From positions 1 through 64,000 of the IMG/VR virus record IMGVR_UViG_3300003690_003399: DNA of 64,000 bases; one strand, 5' to 3'. A program made the position numbers and the translations under genes. Below, in pieces: positions 23,449-32,562 of this stretch. Numbering within the stretch: position 1 is the stretch's first letter; every line of letters begins with the position of its first letter. The stretch is from a virus. The notes under the pieces are model-generated. The model was not told the origin of the DNA. It saw only the letters and a list, made by a program, of their open reading frames with translations, and made no database searches.

Positions 23449-24455
23449 AAAAAAAAGTATTAGTTCGAGCCCCAGTTTTGACACGCTCTGGTTATGGAGA
23501 GCATTCTAGATTTGTTTTGCGATCTTTGCGCACACAAGAAGATAAGTTGGATATATATCTACTACCAGTCTCTTGGGGTCAGTGCGGTTGGATTTACAAC
23601 GACGACGAAGAAAGACTATGGCTGGATCGCCTCATCACCAAAACCGCTCAATATCATCAACAACAAGAAAATCCTCAGTACGATATAAGCATTCAAGTTA
23701 CTATACCAAATGAATGGGAAAAAATGGCACCTGTTAATATTGGTGTCACGGCTGGTATCGAAACTAATCGAACTGCTCCGATTTGGCTTGAAAAAGCGAA
23801 TATGATGGATAAAGTTATAACAATTTCTAGTCATTCAAAAAATGTTTTTTTGGATACAGTATATGATGCAGTACATAAAGAAAGTGGTCAAAAGCTTCAA
23901 TTGAGGTGCAACAAACCGGTAGAAGTTGTACACTACCCTGTAAAAGAGTTTGAAAGTATAAATCTTAATTTAAAATTGAAGACTGATTTTAACTTTTTAG
24001 CGGTTGCTCAATGGGGCCCCCGAAAAAATTTAGAAAACACAATCAGATGGTTTGTAGAAGAATTTATCGATCAGCCTGTTGGTCTCGTTGTTAAAACTTT
24101 CAGGAAAGGCAACTCTATTATTGACCGCGCGCATATTGATACCCTAATTACAAATTTATTAAAAAGCTATGAGAACAGAGAGTGTAAGATCTATTTATTA
24201 CATGGAGATATGACAGACGAAGAGTTACATTCTCTTTATAAACATCCAAAAATTAAAGCATTTATTTCGCTTGCTCACGGAGAAGGGTTCGGGCTACCAC
24301 AGTTTGAAGCCGCATATTCGGGACTTCCCGTAATAGCGCCAGAATGGAGCGGCTATCTTGATTTTCTTTGCGCGCCTAAAAGAGATAAAAAGACGGGGAA
24401 AGAAAAAATTAAACCATATTTCGCATGTGTAGATCCCACAACAAGGTTCATATAA
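23445..24455 (+). CDS. GT4-family glycosyltransferase, C-terminally truncated
   Basis: The product is 336 residues. The acceptor loop LTRSGYGEHSRF and the donor motif HGEGFGLPQFEAAYSGLPVIAPEWSGY are intact, but the protein ends only about 45 residues later, without the final helices expected for GT4. The next gene begins with about 50 residues that look like that missing tail, in another frame, and codons before its ATG extend the similarity (IPQQGSYK). A deletion or frameshift near 24430-24455 is the likely cause. It may be inactive or need the neighbour for completion. Confidence 0.85.
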   Translation: MKKKVLVRAPVLTRSGYGEHSRFVLRSLRTQEDKLDIYLLPVSWGQCGWIYNDDEERLWLDRLITKTAQYHQQQENPQYDISIQVTIPNEWEKMAPVNIGVTAGIETNRTAPIWLEKANMMDKVITISSHSKNVFLDTVYDAVHKESGQKLQLRCNKPVEVVHYPVKEFESINLNLKLKTDFNFLAVAQWGPRKNLENTIRWFVEEFIDQPVGLVVKTFRKGNSIIDRAHIDTLITNLLKSYENRECKIYLLHGDMTDEELHSLYKHPKIKAFISLAHGEGFGLPQFEAAYSGLPVIAPEWSGYLDFLCAPKRDKKTGKEKIKPYFACVDPTTRFI

Positions 24456-24456
24456 A

Positions 24457-25410
24457 ATGAAGCTTCGAGAAGTTTATAAAGATCATGGAAGATTCAAGAA
24501 ACAAGCAAAAAATTTACAAAAATGGATTCTGGAAAACTTTGCAAGCGAAAAACAGTATTCATTACTTATAGAGAATATTTTCGATAAAGAATTTTTAAAA
24601 GCTTTTGATTATAAGAAAGTCAGTATTAATGAGATCCCCAAAATAAGTTTAATCACATCGGTTTTTAAGGCCGATGATTATATTGAACAGCTAATGGAAG
24701 ATGTCACTAGACAAACCATTTTTGAAGATAAATGTGAATGGATTATTTTAAATGCTAACGAAAAGGGTCACGATTATGAAGAAAAAGTCATTCTTAAGTA
24801 TGCAGAAAAATATCCTAATAACATAATTTACAAACGATTGGAAAAAGATCCGGGCGTTTATGATACTTGGAACATGGCAATTGAAATGTCGACCGGCGAA
24901 TATATTACAAATGTTAATTGCGATGATCGTCGACGACCGGATGGTCTAGAAGAACAAGCGAAATTGCTTACATACAATTCAGATATTGATCTAGTTTATA
25001 ATGATTCTTATATTGTACGCGAACCTAATATGAAGTGGGAAGACATAAGCCTAGAAACTTCAAGGTATAATTTCGATCAGTTCTCTAAAGAAGCGATGTT
25101 AAGAGGCAACCTTCCTCATAACAATCCCATGTGGAGAAAATCTCTTCATCAAAAGAATGGCTTTTTTAATCAAAAATATAGATCTGCCGCTGACTGGGAT
25201 TTGTGGTTAAGATGTGCGTTTAATGGCGCCAAATATTTGAAACATCCTGAAATATTAGGAGTTTATTATTATAATCCAACTGGGGTCTCCACCAATCCAG
25301 AGCACGATTCCTGGAAAAAAGAAGAGGAAAAAGAAATATGGACGGTATACCGTAAAAAACTGCAACAAGAAAAGGAAGACGAATCAACACCAGAGAGTAT
25401 TATTTTATAA
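24457..25410 (+). CDS. GT2 (GT-A) glycosyltransferase with a GT4-like N-terminal tail
   Basis: The product is 317 residues. Residues 1-50 (MKLREVYKDHGRFKKQAKNL...) look like a GT4 C-terminal helix pair. From about residue 62, ISLITSVFKADDYIEQLMEDVTRQT, DPGVYDTWNMAIEMSTGEYI and NCDDRRRP form a GT2 domain with its metal-binding acidic motif, followed by AADWDLWLR. It is probably a sugar transferase of the glycan island. The frame is open eight codons upstream of the ATG to a stop at 24430, consistent with fusion of a detached GT4 tail. Confidence 0.88.
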   Translation: MKLREVYKDHGRFKKQAKNLQKWILENFASEKQYSLLIENIFDKEFLKAFDYKKVSINEIPKISLITSVFKADDYIEQLMEDVTRQTIFEDKCEWIILNANEKGHDYEEKVILKYAEKYPNNIIYKRLEKDPGVYDTWNMAIEMSTGEYITNVNCDDRRRPDGLEEQAKLLTYNSDIDLVYNDSYIVREPNMKWEDISLETSRYNFDQFSKEAMLRGNLPHNNPMWRKSLHQKNGFFNQKYRSAADWDLWLRCAFNGAKYLKHPEILGVYYYNPTGVSTNPEHDSWKKEEEKEIWTVYRKKLQQEKEDESTPESIIL

Positions 25411-25412
25411 AA

Positions 25413-26207
25413 ATGGTTACGACTGTAAAAGATACCCAATTGAAAGCATTAAAGGATGTTGGTGCTTTTCTTAAAAACACAGATCAGAACAATCCACAGT
25501 TAGCTTCAACAATATGGAAGTATATTAACGATAACAATATCCAAACAGTCGTGTCACAAGCGGAATCTAATGATTATAGTGAGAATTGGTCACAAGAACT
25601 GGTAGGAAAATTACAACGAATATTCGTTAATTACCAACTTCGACAGCTTAATTTGGGAAATCCCTCCCCGGTTTTTTTTAAACTAAAAGAAGCTTTAGAT
25701 GTTCTACTGGATGAAAACCTTAGCTTGTCTTTGATCGATATTGGATGCACGAGTGGTTATTACTACGATGTTATTAACTTTTATTTTTCTAATAAATTCT
25801 ATTATACGGGATGTGATTATAATAAAGAATCAATTGAATTGGCCAAAGAATATTATCCTACGATTAATTTTCAAGTCGAAGACATAACAGAACTAAGCTT
25901 TAAAGACCGTGAATTCGAAGTTTCTTTATTGGCGGGCGTTATTGAACATGTTCCACAGTATAAAAAGGGATTAAAAGAGCTATGCAGAATAACGGATAAA
26001 TATATTGTTTTACACAGAATTTGGCTAACAGATGATGAGACTATTTGCAAAAAAGGAACACAATATTTTGTTCCTGTGATAAGAAACATGTATAATAAAG
26101 AAGATTTTTTTCATATTTTGAAAGAAAATAGTTTTACAGTTAAATGGAGTGGCGATGTTTATGACCAGAATTGTAGAACGTATATTTTAGAGAGAACAAC
26201 TGAGTAG
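25413..26207 (+). CDS. class I SAM-dependent methyltransferase
   Basis: The product is 264 residues. Motif I is LIDIGCTSGYYYD (about 107-119); the acidic motif II is YTGCDYNKESIELAK, and VEDITELSF plus SLLAGVIEHVPQY give motifs III-IV. The N-terminal 100 residues are helical. It lies directly behind the GT2 gene (gap of two bases) and probably methylates a sugar or sugar nucleotide; the acceptor atom cannot be told. Confidence 0.88.
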   Translation: MVTTVKDTQLKALKDVGAFLKNTDQNNPQLASTIWKYINDNNIQTVVSQAESNDYSENWSQELVGKLQRIFVNYQLRQLNLGNPSPVFFKLKEALDVLLDENLSLSLIDIGCTSGYYYDVINFYFSNKFYYTGCDYNKESIELAKEYYPTINFQVEDITELSFKDREFEVSLLAGVIEHVPQYKKGLKELCRITDKYIVLHRIWLTDDETICKKGTQYFVPVIRNMYNKEDFFHILKENSFTVKWSGDVYDQNCRTYILERTTE

Positions 26208-26214
26208 GATTTTT

Positions 26215-27036
26215 ATGCTATTACCAGTAGCTTCTGTTGTAACTAATAAGACTATTTGCGAATTTGATTTACTTAAATTAAGCTTAGAACAATATCATGA
26301 GTGTAGCTGGGTCATTTCATGCGATGAAACGGCTTATCAAAAATACAATAATGTTGAAAATATTGAGTGTTTGAAGTTAATAGAAAGCGATGATTGCGAT
26401 CATAATATAGCTTCAGAAGAACAGAAAGATAATTGGATGAAAGTCATGATGACCAAGTTTGATGCTGTTGAACGTTTAATCCTAAAGTTTAATCATGCTT
26501 TATTTTTAGATTCTGATATGATTTTTGTAAACCCCATTGAAGATAGAATATTAGAAATATTTAACAATGAAAATATTGATGCGTGTATATGTCAACATAT
26601 GACTAATGATTGGCAGAATGAAGCTCAACATGGATTATATAATGGTGGAATGTTTCATGTAAGAAGCAGTGATTTTATTGCTGAATGGAAAAGTCTATCT
26701 AAACAGTATAAAAAATATGGGTTTTATTTTGAACAGCAGCCTCTAGAATTTGTACAAAGAAATTTTAATTCTTTTAATCTCCCCATAAACTATAACATTG
26801 GGTGGTGGAGATTTAACAGGCCTAGCACTCAAAATAGATTGAATTTATTAAAGAATCTCGACGACAAGATATTTTTTGGCAACAAACCAGCAATTAATTT
26901 TCATGTGCATGCTTTACGTGAAATTGGATATCAAAACTTTGGTCAGTTTTTAGTTGAGAAAATTTGCAACTTATTAGATAACACATCTAATAAAAATTAT
27001 AGGACGATTTTAGGGGTTATTAGAAATGGCGTTTGA
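26215..27036 (+). CDS. GT8-like nucleotide-sugar transferase
   Basis: The product is 273 residues. ALFLDSDMIFVNPI carries the DxD metal/nucleotide motif in the hydrophobic strand typical of GT8/GT-A enzymes, followed by LYNGGMFHV, the usual acceptor-side loop, and a late INFHVHAL stretch. The next gene overlaps its end by 11 bases. The sugar is unknown. Confidence 0.75.
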   Translation: MLLPVASVVTNKTICEFDLLKLSLEQYHECSWVISCDETAYQKYNNVENIECLKLIESDDCDHNIASEEQKDNWMKVMMTKFDAVERLILKFNHALFLDSDMIFVNPIEDRILEIFNNENIDACICQHMTNDWQNEAQHGLYNGGMFHVRSSDFIAEWKSLSKQYKKYGFYFEQQPLEFVQRNFNSFNLPINYNIGWWRFNRPSTQNRLNLLKNLDDKIFFGNKPAINFHVHALREIGYQNFGQFLVEKICNLLDNTSNKNYRTILGVIRNGV

Positions 27037-27649
27037 TTTGGTTGGAACAAATTATGGCGGTTGGATGATTGACATTGATTTGATACCGCACCAAAGCGTC
27101 ATTATTTCTGCCGGTGTGGGAGAGGATATAAGCTTTGATTTACAATTGATAAAAATGCGGAATTGCAAGATTATTGGTATTGATCCTACTCTCAAGAGTC
27201 ATAGGTTTATAGAAAACCGAAAAAATCTTGATAACTTTAAGTTAATAAAGGGCGCCCTGCACCCTGCTGATGGTGATGTTATCAAAATATACAAAACGAA
27301 GAGAAGTGACTATGTTTCAGAATCCATTTTACCAGATCATCAAAGCGTAAATAATTTTGATTCATATTTTTCAGAAACAATCAGCTTAAATAAAATCTTC
27401 GAAGAATATGAAGAGATTTCTGTTATCAAAATGGATATTGAAGGTTCTGAATACGGGGTAATACAGGCTTTAAAATACATTCCTGATAGCGTTAAACAAT
27501 TTTGTGTTGAATTCCATCATTTTTGCACCAGCAAAACCATTGAAGACACTAAAGAAATGATTAAAATGTTAGCAGAGTTAGGCTTCAAGAATTATGTCGA
27601 AAAGCCTTCTACCCAGCATTTAAACGAATTAACGTTTTGGAGGGGCTAA
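27026..27649 (+). CDS. FkbM-family methyltransferase
   Basis: The product is 207 residues. SVIISAGVGEDISFDLQLIK, CKIIGIDPT and SVIKMDIEGSEYGVIQAL (about 128-145) are the motif I, motif II and conserved DIEGxE signature of FkbM-type O-methyltransferases, which usually methylate sugar hydroxyls in glycan clusters. The start overlaps the GT8-like gene; the stop abuts the next ATG. Confidence 0.88.
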   Translation: MAFDLVGTNYGGWMIDIDLIPHQSVIISAGVGEDISFDLQLIKMRNCKIIGIDPTLKSHRFIENRKNLDNFKLIKGALHPADGDVIKIYKTKRSDYVSESILPDHQSVNNFDSYFSETISLNKIFEEYEEISVIKMDIEGSEYGVIQALKYIPDSVKQFCVEFHHFCTSKTIEDTKEMIKMLAELGFKNYVEKPSTQHLNELTFWRG

Positions 27650-28444
27650 ATGGATTATTTCACTGACACAAAGAAAAAAATTATTTATGATCCAATAGAA
27701 ACCATCGAGGCCCTAAAAGAATTTCATAATTTATATGCTAAACGCCCCGTTAAAAATAATTCAGGAGGGATGCAGTCTCCTCATCTTTTTAATACTTGGT
27801 ATGCATTAAAAAAACTAAAACCTAAATTAGTAATTGAGAGTGGGGTGTGGAAAGGCCTCGGAACGTGGGCGATAGAGAAGGCGCTTCCCAGCGCTCAAAT
27901 AATTTCAATAGATGTTGATTATTCACATTTAGAATTTAAAAGTTCAAATGCGACTTATCTAGATAAAGATATTAAAACTCATAACTGGGATAAAGTATTC
28001 AATGAACAATATCCCGATATTAAGAGAAATGAAATTGTAGTTTTTTTAGATGATCATCAAGATTTTTTAGAGCGATTAGAATTTATTTATAATTTGGGAA
28101 TAAAGCATATCTTATATGAGGATAACTATCCTTCTTCACAAGGAGACGTTCTTTCTCCTAAGAAAATTTTATCTTGTCAAGATTATATAATGGAGAGAAG
28201 AGGTATCCCCCAAATGAATCAATTTTCATATTTTGATTATGATAAATTTGTAAATTTTGTCAAAACTTATGAAGAGCTGCCCCCCATTTTTAAACTAGAT
28301 AAAACTCGATGGAAAGATAAATGGGATCCCCATACTTATCCTACGATAAAAGCTTTGTTACCTTTAGAAAAACAAAATGAATTTCCTATTTTTTTTGAAG
28401 AAGCATTATCATATACATGGCTATGTTATATGGAATTAAAATAA
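27650..28444 (+). CDS. TylF/CmcI-like class I methyltransferase
   Basis: The product is 264 residues. LVIESGVWKGLGTWAIEKALPSAQIISIDVDYSHL (about 60-95) is a SAM-binding Rossmann start with ESGVWKG as the glycine loop, and EIVVFLDDHQDFLERLEF supplies the acidic DDH metal-like motif seen in TylF/cephalosporin hydroxylase-type enzymes. It probably methylates a sugar in the island. A tight gap (0 bases) separates it from the FkbM gene. Confidence 0.75.
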   Translation: MDYFTDTKKKIIYDPIETIEALKEFHNLYAKRPVKNNSGGMQSPHLFNTWYALKKLKPKLVIESGVWKGLGTWAIEKALPSAQIISIDVDYSHLEFKSSNATYLDKDIKTHNWDKVFNEQYPDIKRNEIVVFLDDHQDFLERLEFIYNLGIKHILYEDNYPSSQGDVLSPKKILSCQDYIMERRGIPQMNQFSYFDYDKFVNFVKTYEELPPIFKLDKTRWKDKWDPHTYPTIKALLPLEKQNEFPIFFEEALSYTWLCYMELK

Positions 28445-28455
28445 GATACGATTAA

Positions 28456-29274
28456 ATGAACACGATTTACATAATGAATTTTGATGACGTAAACGACCCT
28501 GTTAAAACCGAAGAAACTATCTTCAATCAATTATGGGAGCTTAAAGACACGATTAATACAGATTATGTGTATGTTGTTTTTCCGTGGGCATTTTCCATCA
28601 ATCATCATGGCATTGTCCATACCCAGAAGCTTATTGATCAAATTTGTACTCAACACTGTGATAAAAAAATGTTTTTTGTTTGCCAACATATTTTAGTGAA
28701 CAAATTAAACTTTCACGGTAATTTGGTCTTTACGCCGCATGCAACTATTTTAGATTCTTATGTGCCAATTCCACATTATTCTTGCAATTATGAGTTAGAA
28801 TTAGTTAAACCCTGGGATGAAAGAGAATATGAATTTAGCTTTATTGGATCTTTTCGTACACACCCTGTAAGGCAAAAGCTTTATGAATTTTTTAAAGCAA
28901 GGAAAGATTGCTTGATTGTTGATACCGGCTCTTGGCATTTTGAAGCATCCGAAAAGAAGCAAGAAATTAATGCAAGAAAGTACATTGAAATTTTAGGTAA
29001 TACGAAATATTCGCTTTGCCCTAGAGGCACAGGACCATCTACTATTAGAATATGGGAGTCTATGGCAATGGGATCCTGTCCTGTGATTGTAAGTGACTAT
29101 TTAAAAATGCCTTTAGAGCGTGAATTAGATTCTACAATGTGGTTAAGAGTACTGGAAAAGTGTGATAATATAAGGGATATAGATTTTTGCTTTGATAACG
29201 AAGAGTATTGGGAGTGGTTTTCTAATGAGAATTTGTATAGGTCGATTCTCAGCGCGCTAAGGGATAAAAAGTGA
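28456..29274 (+). CDS. exostosin-like (GT47-type) glycosyltransferase
   Basis: The product is 272 residues. The C-terminal part has YSLCPRGTGPSTIRIWESMAMGSCPVIVSDYLKMP, the hallmark exostosin/GT47 donor-site motif, preceded by FSFIGSFRTHPVRQKLYEF. The N-terminal 100 residues form the other Rossmann half. It is slightly short for the family but looks complete. It overlaps the next start as GTGA. The likely role is transfer of a sugar in the island glycan. Confidence 0.82.
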   Translation: MNTIYIMNFDDVNDPVKTEETIFNQLWELKDTINTDYVYVVFPWAFSINHHGIVHTQKLIDQICTQHCDKKMFFVCQHILVNKLNFHGNLVFTPHATILDSYVPIPHYSCNYELELVKPWDEREYEFSFIGSFRTHPVRQKLYEFFKARKDCLIVDTGSWHFEASEKKQEINARKYIEILGNTKYSLCPRGTGPSTIRIWESMAMGSCPVIVSDYLKMPLERELDSTMWLRVLEKCDNIRDIDFCFDNEEYWEWFSNENLYRSILSALRDKK

Positions 29275-29960
29275 CAGAAATTTTAGTTATTGGAAACAAA
29301 CCTTATACTAATCTATGTCTTAACAAGGTTGTTGATCGTTTTGATATAATTTATAGATTTAATCTTGCTTATCCCGGTAAAAATAATGGTACAAAATTTG
29401 GTAAGTTGGCAATGTGTCAACATGTGTACAATAATTTTGTAAAAAATCCTATTAGCAAGGAGCAAATAATACAAATATATGGTCGAGAGCAGGAAGCAGT
29501 ATTTGTAAGTGACTGGTATGATTTCTTTCAAGAAAATAAAGAAAACTTTGATGAGATATTTCATGAAAATGAACACAATTGGGGGGAATGGAACAGGATG
29601 CTTGAAAAATATGGCAGTCCTCATAAATTTTCAAAAATGGCGTCAACAGGATATTCAGTTATTTTTAGAAATTTAGCAGCTGGCAATAGAGTATATGTTT
29701 CGGGCTTTACTTTATGTAATAATGAAATTAGAAAAACAATAGGAGAGAAAGATGAAGTTGTCAAAGCAAAAAATCAAGGGAAAACCTGTCACTCATTTTC
29801 TGACGAAAGTCGCATCTTAGCTTGGTTGCACAACAATAAAAAGATCGACGCAACATTGTGTATGTTAGATGACACCGACGAACTTAGTCTAAAAATCAAC
29901 GAATATAACACAGAACCTTCGGAGTTCATACTTAATTTATTAAATGGGAAAATATTATGA
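29271..29960 (+). CDS. sialyltransferase-like (GT29/GT42-type) glycosyltransferase
   Basis: The product is 229 residues from GTG overlapping the upstream TGA. ILVIGNKPYTNLCLNKVVDRFDIIYRFN (N-terminal) is a nucleotide-binding strand and loop like that of bacterial sialyltransferase-fold proteins. The late ASTGYSVIF, RVYVSGFTL and a His..Glu helix (HSFSDESRILAWL) match the expected C-terminal pattern. These enzymes use CMP-activated acid sugars. With KdsA and KdsB in the same island, CMP-Kdo is a candidate donor, by inference. The family call is tentative. Confidence 0.5.
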   Translation: MTEILVIGNKPYTNLCLNKVVDRFDIIYRFNLAYPGKNNGTKFGKLAMCQHVYNNFVKNPISKEQIIQIYGREQEAVFVSDWYDFFQENKENFDEIFHENEHNWGEWNRMLEKYGSPHKFSKMASTGYSVIFRNLAAGNRVYVSGFTLCNNEIRKTIGEKDEVVKAKNQGKTCHSFSDESRILAWLHNNKKIDATLCMLDDTDELSLKINEYNTEPSEFILNLLNGKIL

Positions 29961-30307
29961 AAATACAAGGTAAAGTGTGGGGAAAGACCCAAGATATATT
30001 TAAAAACTCTAATTTTGAGCTTCATAGAATCGAGGCCAGAAAAGGCGGGTTTTGCTCAAAGCACCAACATAAGCATAAATATAATGCTTTTTTTGTTGAA
30101 AAAGGCAAGCTAAAGATAACAATATATGAAATTGATTATGATTTGGTCGATGAAACTATCATCTCCACAGGAGAGCTAACAATAGTTAAGCCTGGAGCCT
30201 ACCACAGATTTGAGGCACTCGAAGATACAATTTGTTATGAAATCTATTGGGTAGAATTGGATCATGACGACATAGAAAGGGAAGACGTTGGCGGGAACAT
30301 TAAATAA
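29957..30307 (+). CDS. cupin-fold protein
   Basis: The product is 116 residues. KHQHKHKYNAFFVEKGKLKI and PGAYHRFEAL are the two cupin motifs with metal-binding histidines and a Glu (or Tyr) in the first. Small cupins in glycan clusters often act as sugar isomerases or epimerases, or bind sugars. ATGA overlap with the sialyltransferase-like gene and a 20-base overlap with kdsB place it in the acid-sugar part of the island. Confidence 0.85.
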   Translation: MKIQGKVWGKTQDIFKNSNFELHRIEARKGGFCSKHQHKHKYNAFFVEKGKLKITIYEIDYDLVDETIISTGELTIVKPGAYHRFEALEDTICYEIYWVELDHDDIEREDVGGNIK

Positions 30308-30998
30308 AATAGGTATCATACCAGCGAGACTACACTCAACAAGGTTTCCTAAAAAAATATTAACAGATATAAATGGAAAGCCGATGGTGATATGCACAGC
30401 CGAACAAGCGTCTAAAGCTAAAAGTTTAGATAGAGTACTTATAGCTATTGATAGTGACGAAACATATCAAGCCTTAAAAGACTTTAATTATGAATTAGTA
30501 ATGACATCAAACGAGCACAAGTCAGGAACAGATAGAATTGCAGAAGTGGTAAAGCGCATTAAAAGTATTGATATAGTTGTTAATATTCAAGCAGATGAGC
30601 CTTTTATCGACCCTACACTAATTGATAAACTAACAGAAGCCCATCTTGATTCAACTGTAGAAATGTCAACACTGGTCAGCACACAACTATCAACAAAAGA
30701 CTATGATAATGAAAGCATTGTCAAAGCTTTTTTAAATGAAAATAATTTCGTAACAGACTTTAAAAGAAAATCTAGGGCGCGCCATAAGCATTTAGGCATA
30801 TACGGTTTTACAAGAAAAACATTATTAGATTTTATATCATTTGAACAGACAGTCAACGAAAAAAACAGAAATCTAGAGCAAATGAGAGCGCTCGATAATG
30901 GGATTAAGATTAAAGCTGTGTTAACCAGTAAAGATTCTTTATCTATTAACACATTAAATGATCTTTTATATGTTTATAAAAAGGGCAATACGCGATGA
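30288..30998 (+). CDS. kdsB: CMP-Kdo synthetase (3-deoxy-manno-octulosonate cytidylyltransferase)
   Basis: The product is 236 residues from TTG at 30288 inside the cupin gene; AAAGGGAAG lies upstream. GIIPARLHSTRFPKK (about 8-22) is the KdsB/NeuA CTP-binding signature. The later motifs SGTDRIAEVV and VVNIQADEPFI, plus a terminal ISINTLNDL, fit KdsB. It activates Kdo with CTP to CMP-Kdo. KdsA (35911) in the same island supports Kdo over sialic acid. The length is close to the usual 250. Confidence 0.93.
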   Translation: MAGTLNKIGIIPARLHSTRFPKKILTDINGKPMVICTAEQASKAKSLDRVLIAIDSDETYQALKDFNYELVMTSNEHKSGTDRIAEVVKRIKSIDIVVNIQADEPFIDPTLIDKLTEAHLDSTVEMSTLVSTQLSTKDYDNESIVKAFLNENNFVTDFKRKSRARHKHLGIYGFTRKTLLDFISFEQTVNEKNRNLEQMRALDNGIKIKAVLTSKDSLSINTLNDLLYVYKKGNTR

Positions 30999-31906
30999 AA
31001 CCCTTAGATATATCTAAAAAGTCTATGAAAAAAGGAATGAAAGACAACATAGAAAGGAAGCAGCCTTCTATAAACGATGTCGTTAGACACAAAGGTCTCC
31101 CCTTGTTCAGCTTTATTGAATTAAATATAAATGAAATTTGTAATAGAGTATGTCCTTTTTGCCCAAGAGTGGATCCAAAAATATATCCTAATCAAAATAT
31201 CCACATGGATATGGAAATAGTGGAAAAAATAGCTGAACAACTTAAAGAATTGAATTTTACTGGTATTGTGAATATAAGCGGTACCGGGGAACCGCTACTA
31301 ACCAAATATATCACTGATATTATAAATGAATTTGGAAAACGAGGAATTCATATTGAAATAGTGACCAATGGTGATGTACTGCAAAGCCGGAAAGGGCCAG
31401 AGTTAATCAAAAATTTATATGCAGCAGGATTGCAACAGTTTGTAGTTAGCATGTATGACGGCCCTGAGCAAATAGAATCATTTAATACGTTATTTGCTAG
31501 TTGTGGTATAGATGAAAGCTTATACTCCTTAAGGGATAGGTGGTACGATGAATCAGAGGATTATGGGCTCCTGTATACAAATAGAGCCGGTAACATAGGG
31601 TTTGAACATTTATCGGACATAGCTAAAGAAAAGTTAATAAATTCAGGCAAGTCGGCTTGTTTTTATACACATTATTCTATGATGATTGATTGGAATGGTG
31701 ATGCGTTATTGTGCTGCCAAGACATGTATAATCGTACAGTAAAATTTGGAAATGTTAAAAACAAATCTCTTATCGATATATGGAGAGATACAAAACTAAT
31801 GGAATTTAGAAATAAACTTAAAAATGGGGAGAGGTCATCATCACCCTGTAATAATTGCAATGCAAATGGTCAAATATTTGGAAGCAATCATGTAAAAGCA
31901 TGGTAG
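30995..31906 (+). CDS. radical SAM enzyme with SPASM-like C-terminus
   Basis: The product is 303 residues. Cys49-x3-Cys53-x2-Cys56 (CNRVCPFC) binds the SAM-cleaving [4Fe-4S] cluster; ISGTGEPLL is the GGE-like SAM motif. The C-terminal segment (MIDWNGDALLCCQDMYN... SPCNNC) has the Cys pattern of a SPASM auxiliary cluster. Such enzymes in sugar clusters perform dehydration, epimerisation or C-methylation, among others. It overlaps kdsB by ATGA and is followed by a methyltransferase. The substrate is unknown. The A-type Fe-S carrier at 694 may help mature it. Confidence 0.9.
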   Translation: MKPLDISKKSMKKGMKDNIERKQPSINDVVRHKGLPLFSFIELNINEICNRVCPFCPRVDPKIYPNQNIHMDMEIVEKIAEQLKELNFTGIVNISGTGEPLLTKYITDIINEFGKRGIHIEIVTNGDVLQSRKGPELIKNLYAAGLQQFVVSMYDGPEQIESFNTLFASCGIDESLYSLRDRWYDESEDYGLLYTNRAGNIGFEHLSDIAKEKLINSGKSACFYTHYSMMIDWNGDALLCCQDMYNRTVKFGNVKNKSLIDIWRDTKLMEFRNKLKNGERSSSPCNNCNANGQIFGSNHVKAW

Positions 31907-31914
31907 GTCGAAAA

Positions 31915-32562
31915 ATGAATTATATTTTTAAACCAAATGGAGACAAACTAGAGTTTGTTGGCGATTTTGAGGCACTTTATCAAAATGACAACGACCCGTG
32001 GAATCAGTCAGGAAAAGATGGAGAAATAAGCTATTACTATGCTCATAGCAGAAAGAGGCTGGTCGATCAGCTAAAGAAAATCAATCCCGACTCTTTGCTT
32101 GAAACCGGATGCGATTTGGGCTATACTACCAAGATCATTCAGAAATCTTTACCAGATTGCAATGTTGTTGGCATGGATATTAGTAGAACGGCAATAGTGA
32201 AGGCTGTAAACTTATTCCCTAATTTGGACTTCATAACTGAAGATATTGGTAGCGCAAACTTTAATTCAGATACAAAATATGATGTAGTTATTCTAAATCA
32301 ATTGTTGTGGTATGTCTTAGAATCGCTTTCCGAGACATTTGAAAATTGTTTTTCTATACTAAATCCAAATGGTAGGATAATAATCAGCCAAGCATTTTTA
32401 CAGGCACCACAGAAATACGGGAAAGATATTTGTGATGGGTTTGATGGGTTAATCAGTTACTTGAGCGACCACAAGTTTAATATAGAATATTCTCAATTAG
32501 ATAATTCTAATTCTTTTGTCCATAATGATGGGCTGATCATATTAAAAAAGCATGATAGTTAA
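31915..32562 (+). CDS. class I SAM-dependent methyltransferase
   Basis: The product is 215 residues. The frame is open further upstream into the radical SAM gene, but the ATG at 31915, nine bases after the previous stop, fits best. SLLETGCDLGYTTKIIQ is motif I, VVGMDISRTAI motif II and YDVVILNQLLWYV motif IV. It is related to small-molecule methyltransferases of the NodS type. The acceptor is unknown. Confidence 0.85.
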   Translation: MNYIFKPNGDKLEFVGDFEALYQNDNDPWNQSGKDGEISYYYAHSRKRLVDQLKKINPDSLLETGCDLGYTTKIIQKSLPDCNVVGMDISRTAIVKAVNLFPNLDFITEDIGSANFNSDTKYDVVILNQLLWYVLESLSETFENCFSILNPNGRIIISQAFLQAPQKYGKDICDGFDGLISYLSDHKFNIEYSQLDNSNSFVHNDGLIILKKHDS

